Positions 60,118-64,000 of a stretch of 64,000 bases of DNA are shown in pieces. Location of the stretch: NCBI RefSeq assembly GCF_000092065.1, contig NC_009355.1, positions 744,001 to 808,000 on the forward strand, read 5' to 3'. The notes under the pieces were generated by a model that was given only the letters and a program-made list of their open reading frames with translations, searched no databases and was not told the DNA's origin. The stretch comes from Ostreococcus lucimarinus CCE9901 (taxonomy: Eukaryota; Chlorophyta; Mamiellophyceae; Mamiellales; Bathycoccaceae). Numbering within the stretch: position 1 is the first letter of the stretch; every line of letters starts with the position of its first letter. A program made the position numbers and the translations under genes.

Positions 60118-61230
60118 ATGCGTCGCGCGTTACTCTCCCACGCGCGCGTTCCAGCACTCTCGCGCGACTGTACGGCGTCGCACGCGCGTCCGTTCGCGCG
60201 TCGCGCGACCGCGCGCGCCGTCATGTCTGAGGTGATTCAGGGTGCCCACGCGATATCGGTTCCCGCGCCCATGGCGACGCGCGATCCGTTTCTGTTCTGC
60301 GTCTACCACAAAGACCTCTTCCCGGCCGGCGACGCGAAAATGCAAGCGCCGAGGCGCGGGAACGGCGCTGACTTTGACGCCAAACAGCCGTACAGAATGT
60401 ACCACGGCGACAACATTCCCGGCTTCCCGCAGCACCCGCATCGAGGATTCGAGACGATAACGGCGGTGATGAAAGGAACGATCGATCACAGCGACTCGCA
60501 CGGGAACGCCGGGCGGTACGGGGATGGGGATTTGCAATACATGACGGCGGGCGCGGGTATCGTTCACGGCGAGATGTTCCCGTTGAAACACGACGACAAG
60601 CCGAACACGTTGCAGTTGTTTCAGATTTGGTTGAACCTGCCGAGTGCGGATAAGATGGTTGAGCCCGCTTTTGTGATGCACTGGAGCGAGGACATACCGG
60701 TGCGAAAGCGAGACGGCGTGGAAATCACGGTTTGGACCGGAGAGTACGACGGCGTCAAGGCGCTCGCGCCCACGCCCAATTCGTGGGCCGCAAAGCCGGA
60801 GAACGACGTAGGAGTATATTTGTTGAAGATGGAACCAGGCGCGGCGTTTACCCTCGCCCGTGCGCGCGGTGGCAAGTCGACGAATCGTTCGTTATACTTT
60901 TGCGAAGGGAGCGCGATTGAAGTTTGCGGTCAAACGCTCGATCGTAAAGCCGTGCTGGACGTGGATGCGTCGCGTGAAGTTCAGGTAAAGAATATTGGTG
61001 AAGACGAAGTTATCATTCTCGTCTTGCAAGGAAAGCCTATCGGCGAGCCTGTGGCGCAGCACGGGCCTTTCGTAATGACGTCTGAAGCTGAAATTCGCCA
61101 AGCCTTTTCAGACTATAGACAAACCCAATTCGGTGGCTGGCCTTGGCCCGAAGACGCCGTAGTGTTTCCCCGGGAGAAAGGAAGATTCGCTCTGACCGGG
61201 GGCGTAGAATCCGCTCCACCTGCACGCTGA
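60118..61230 (+). CDS. PRN: pirin
   Basis: A 370-residue bicupin. Metal-site motifs are PQHPHRGFETI (two His) and TAGAGIVHGEMF (His and Glu), followed by FQIWLNLP and the C-terminal cupin (GVYLLKMEPGAAF). The final FGGWPWPEDAVVFPREKGRF is the pirin ending (family GGWPW). Pirins bind Fe, act as transcription cofactors or quercetinases, and are stress-responsive in plants. A 35-residue Arg/Ala-rich extension before MSEVIQGAH at 60223 may target plastid or mitochondrion; either ATG could start translation. TGTAA follows four nucleotides after the stop. Confidence 0.93.
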   Translation: MRRALLSHARVPALSRDCTASHARPFARRATARAVMSEVIQGAHAISVPAPMATRDPFLFCVYHKDLFPAGDAKMQAPRRGNGADFDAKQPYRMYHGDNIPGFPQHPHRGFETITAVMKGTIDHSDSHGNAGRYGDGDLQYMTAGAGIVHGEMFPLKHDDKPNTLQLFQIWLNLPSADKMVEPAFVMHWSEDIPVRKRDGVEITVWTGEYDGVKALAPTPNSWAAKPENDVGVYLLKMEPGAAFTLARARGGKSTNRSLYFCEGSAIEVCGQTLDRKAVLDVDASREVQVKNIGEDEVIILVLQGKPIGEPVAQHGPFVMTSEAEIRQAFSDYRQTQFGGWPWPEDAVVFPREKGRFALTGGVESAPPAR

Positions 61231-61233
61231 GAC

Positions 61234-61238
61234 TGTAA
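61234..61238 (+). terminator. TGTAA poly(A)-type signal after the pirin gene
   Basis: TGTAA just past the TGA stop, 60 bp before the next gene on the same strand. Assignment by position. Confidence 0.4.
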
Positions 61239-61300
61239 ATGATGTTAGTTTTTTTTTCAAGTTTGAGGAAATTTCTCGAACATCCGAGGGTGGTCAGAAA

Positions 61301-62281
61301 ATGACCCCCACCGCCGTTTACCCTCGAAGCAACTTCGTGCGGAGAGGCTATCGCGTGTTCATCCTTCTTCCGCTGCGACTGTGCGCGTTCGTGACGACGC
61401 TCGGTTTGCTTTGGGTGGAAAGCGTGGCGCACATTTTGCTGTGTTTTCTTCTCAACGTTCGCTTGGGCCCCCGAGCGACTCAGCACGCCGCCGAGGAGGC
61501 CGGTACCAACTCTCGCGTCGCATTCGTGAATGATTGGCTCAAGCTACGACTTAATGCGGAGTATCCCACATGGTTCATGAAGTTTCACGACACACATCTT
61601 CGTGTCGCGCATTTTGCGGCAAAGGTGGCATTGTTCTGCTTGGGATACTCGAAACTGGACGTCCAAGGCGAGCGTGATCCGCAAGCTGATGTACTCGTGT
61701 GCAATCACCGTGGAATCATCGACGCGCTGGTGTTGTCCTTCGCGCTTAATCAAGTGCCAATCTTCGTCGGTGGAGCGTCCATTGTCGAGCTGCCGTTCCT
61801 GCGAGAACTTGGGATCTCCTTGGACTTGTATTTCGTCGACGAATCCATGCGAAAGTTTGCGGTGTACGAATTACGCGACCTCCTCAGCCCTAAATCTTCC
61901 ACTCGTCGTCGGCCGCTCGTCGTATTCCCCGAAGGTTCGGCTGATTATGGCACGAGTCTTCGAACATGGATTCATCCGGGATGCTTTCAGATCGTGTCCG
62001 CTGAGCGTATGCAGGGTGTCGCACTCACGTTCCAGGGACTCGGAGAATTTTCACCTACGTGGCCGTTGTCGTCGAGACTGCACACCTTATTCGGCATACT
62101 GTTCTTTTTGGCACAGATTCCGTCGAATCGATCACGCGTGGAGTTTATCAAACCAAAAGTAGCAGAAAATGCGACTAGGGAGGAGATGATGGAAGACTTC
62201 AGGCGAGCGATCGCGAGCGCTCTCGATGTCCCCGTGGCGAACGAGCGCGGCGGCTACGATATGCCACATCGCGAGCGATGA
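61301..62281 (+). CDS. PlsC-type lysophospholipid/glycerolipid acyltransferase
   Basis: A 326-residue acyltransferase. The first 70 residues hold two hydrophobic segments (VFILLPLRLCAFVTTLGLLWVE and AHILLCFLLN). The motif I catalytic HX4D is CNHRGIIDALV near 133, motif II is GGASIVELPFLRELG, and motif III is VVFPEGSADYG near 209. The order and spacing fit LPAAT/LPCAT enzymes. It esterifies a lysolipid or glycerol-phosphate with acyl-CoA at the ER or plastid membrane. The ATG at 61301 is the first in frame. It is convergent with the cytochrome P450 reductase gene, with 33 bp between stops. Confidence 0.85.
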   Translation: MTPTAVYPRSNFVRRGYRVFILLPLRLCAFVTTLGLLWVESVAHILLCFLLNVRLGPRATQHAAEEAGTNSRVAFVNDWLKLRLNAEYPTWFMKFHDTHLRVAHFAAKVALFCLGYSKLDVQGERDPQADVLVCNHRGIIDALVLSFALNQVPIFVGGASIVELPFLRELGISLDLYFVDESMRKFAVYELRDLLSPKSSTRRRPLVVFPEGSADYGTSLRTWIHPGCFQIVSAERMQGVALTFQGLGEFSPTWPLSSRLHTLFGILFFLAQIPSNRSRVEFIKPKVAENATREEMMEDFRRAIASALDVPVANERGGYDMPHRER

Positions 62282-62314
62282 ACGTGCAAACAATTGTTGC
62301 TACAAACATGTGTG

Positions 62315-64000
62315 CTACCACACGTCCTGATGGTATCTAAACTCTGCCTTCAGGCGACGTAAAATCTCCTCCGCTTCGTGCGCCGCGTAGTCGCCCTCGC
62401 GCATCAACACACTCAGGAGCGCCTTGTTCACATCCTTTGCCATGTTCTTCGCGTCACCGCAAATGAACACCGCGCCCTCGTTTTTGCCCACGGTACCTTT
62501 GACGATTGGGTACACCGTCGACGCCTTTTCGATAATCTTGTCCTGCACGTACACCTTCTTCGGCCCGTCGCGGCTAAACGCCACGTCCAGGTCGGTAATC
62601 ACGCCCTCTCGCAACGCGGTCTGCATCTCTGCTTCGTATATGAAATCGCGATCTTTGTTACGGCATCCAAAGAACAGCATCGCCGGGCCTAACTTGGCAC
62701 CAGAAGCTTGAAGCGCCGTGCGCTCTTGCAAGAAACCTCGGAAAGGGGCGTAGCCGGTGCCTGGTCCAATCATGATAACAGGCGCTTCTGGATTTGTCGG
62801 CAGTCGGAAAGTGCTCGTTCGCACGAAAATCGGAATCTTTTGGCCTTCAGCCGCGCGCTGTAAGAATGTACTCGCGACACCTTCGTGCATGCGACCGGTG
62901 AAGACTTTCTCTTTGACGACGGCGACGGTGGCGGTGACGACGTTTTTGTTAGCCGCCGGACTTGAGCTGATGCTGTAAAATCGAGCCGCTAAACGAGGCG
63001 CAACGGCGCCAAAGAATAATCCAATATCTGGAACAGCGCTGGAGTAGTCCTCCATCACCTCCAAAAGCGATCTGTGGGGCTTCGTTATGTACTTTGCGAA
63101 TTCATCCTTGCCCGCCGGCGAGGCTAAAAAGGCGAGCTTTTCTGCGTCCTTGCCCGAAGCGACGGAGGCGAGCGCAGCGAGCGCTTGCTTTCGAGGGGGC
63201 GTTAAAACGTCCGCGTACCGCGCAATCGCATCTCCGACCGTCATGGGCGTCGCGAACGGCTCGGCGAGCGACGCAGGAGCACCACTCGGCTTCACCAAAC
63301 GGAAGACCTCGTCGACGTCGAGCTTCAGCGCTTTGGCTACGCGCTTCGTGACGTCCTTACCGTTCTCCGCAAACACGCCCAAGTGGTCGCCCGTCTTGTA
63401 CTGCACGCTCGAGCCTGAAATATCAAACTCTACGTGAACGCAACTTCGATCGGCATCTTTACTGAAGAGTTCGCGCACAACTTTGACGGAGGAGAGGTAC
63501 GGCTTTGCCGCCGTCGGCGCGACGCGCGTGTTAGAGTGCTCCTTTTCGTATTTGGCCGCCTGACTCGCCGCTGCGCGCTCGCCGTCGCTACCACGCATAA
63601 TGATGACGTCGTAACGAGGCAACTCCTCGTCGCCGCCGTCGGAATGTAAACCAAACTTGGCCTCGAACGCGGGCCAAAACGCCTCGATCCAATTTTCAAA
63701 GTCTTGCTCCAAGCACTGGTCGTCGTCTCCCAAGTGAAGCTTCAGCAGCGGTTGAGCGCCTAAATCCACCAAAGCCTTGTGAACCATCTTCGCCGCCGCG
63801 TTGAACTGTTCGTAGCAACGATTACCGAGCCCGAACACGCTGAACGTTACGTTTTCCAACAAATCCGGCATCCGCCCGTCGCTCGCGCAGTCCCGCGCCC
63901 AATACACGAAATCCGAGCTCGTATCCGTCGGTTCCCCGTCCCCGTACGTCGATTGCAGAAACACACAGCACCCGGTCTCCGCCACGAGCGCGTCCTCGGC
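62315..64000 (-). CDS. CPR: NADPH-cytochrome P450 reductase (5' part beyond the window)
   Basis: At least 560 residues from the right edge; the start is outside. FMN-domain remnants are STYGDGEPTDTSSDFVYWA and VFGLGNRCYEQFNAAAK. Then come the connecting domain, FAD-binding RFYSISSS with VATVAVVKEKV, and NADPH-binding MIGPGTGYAPFRGFLQER, FFGCRNKDRDFIYEAE, YVQDKI, FICGDAKNMAKDVNKAL. It ends AEFRYHQDVW, matching the family RY..DVW. It passes electrons from NADPH to microsomal P450s and other haem proteins. The upstream open frame continues through the last base of the window. Confidence 0.95.
   Translation of the reverse strand, partial: AEDALVAETGCCVFLQSTYGDGEPTDTSSDFVYWARDCASDGRMPDLLENVTFSVFGLGNRCYEQFNAAAKMVHKALVDLGAQPLLKLHLGDDDQCLEQDFENWIEAFWPAFEAKFGLHSDGGDEELPRYDVIIMRGSDGERAAASQAAKYEKEHSNTRVAPTAAKPYLSSVKVVRELFSKDADRSCVHVEFDISGSSVQYKTGDHLGVFAENGKDVTKRVAKALKLDVDEVFRLVKPSGAPASLAEPFATPMTVGDAIARYADVLTPPRKQALAALASVASGKDAEKLAFLASPAGKDEFAKYITKPHRSLLEVMEDYSSAVPDIGLFFGAVAPRLAARFYSISSSPAANKNVVTATVAVVKEKVFTGRMHEGVASTFLQRAAEGQKIPIFVRTSTFRLPTNPEAPVIMIGPGTGYAPFRGFLQERTALQASGAKLGPAMLFFGCRNKDRDFIYEAEMQTALREGVITDLDVAFSRDGPKKVYVQDKIIEKASTVYPIVKGTVGKNEGAVFICGDAKNMAKDVNKALLSVLMREGDYAAHEAEEILRRLKAEFRYHQDVW

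Overview
The window looks like nuclear DNA of a picoeukaryotic green alga of the Mamiellales, most like Ostreococcus. The reasons are: eukaryotic genes only (clathrin light chain, VPS28, beta-tubulin, CAF-1 large subunit, ASH2-like SPRY protein, Grc3/NOL9) mixed with plant and plastid functions (pheophytinase, GRXS16-type glutaredoxin, carotenoid oxygenase, plastid-type lipoyl/octanoyl transferase); high GC with long (CGACG)n and (GCGC)n stretches; very short intergenic gaps; few, short introns; and TGTAA poly(A)-type motifs just after stop codons. The genus is inferred from gene content and style, not from a database match.

Layout. 0.3-9.8 kb: an SPX-RING-phosphatase-like-GDPD fusion (-), a half rhodanese (+), a TRIP4/ASC-1-like zinc-finger protein (-), taxilin (+), beta-tubulin with two introns (-), GRXS16 (+). 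9.9-19.9 kb: glutamyl-tRNA synthetase (-), pheophytinase (+), IPK1 inositol-phosphate kinase (+), a small LLPH-like basic protein (+), ASH2-like (-, one intron), an unknown coiled-coil protein (+), mitochondrial L21 (+), an unknown membrane protein (-). 20.3-32 kb: a secreted VHL beta-domain protein (-, one intron), clathrin light chain (-), VPS28 (+), a GT34-like glycosyltransferase (-), GTPBP1-like GTPase (-), a large secreted Cys-rich/L-type-lectin protein (-), a carotenoid oxygenase (+). 32-46 kb: tyrosine aminotransferase (-), an alpha/beta hydrolase (-), thymidine kinase (+), a J-domain/GPALPP fusion (-), PLP-binding protein (+), a tiny membrane protein (+), NBP35 (-), and a 1,719-residue synthetase (+) with adenylation, carrier and three membrane/beta-helix modules. 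46-64 kb: a 2OG oxygenase (-), AAAP transporter (+), a plastid membrane protein (+, one intron), a coiled-coil protein (-), a full-length ABCB transporter (+), CAF-1 large subunit (+), Grc3/NOL9 (-), octanoyltransferase (+), pirin (+), a PlsC-type acyltransferase (+), and NADPH-cytochrome P450 reductase (-, cut by the right edge).

Genes mostly alternate in strand, in divergent pairs (start codons 11-140 bp apart) and convergent pairs (stops 30-215 bp apart). I see no operon, mobile element, CRISPR array, tRNA or rRNA. The most unusual items are the NRPS-like synthetase at 40600-45759, which has the architecture of the bacterial epsilon-poly-lysine-synthetase type (A-T-TM/LbH x3); the SPX-RING-phosphatase-GDPD fusion; a 73-bp duplicate of the VPS28 tail that now supplies the antisense stop codon of the neighbouring GTPase; and a VHL beta-domain joined to a signal peptide. 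Four of the five introns I can place share a CTGAC motif 25-31 nt before the acceptor.
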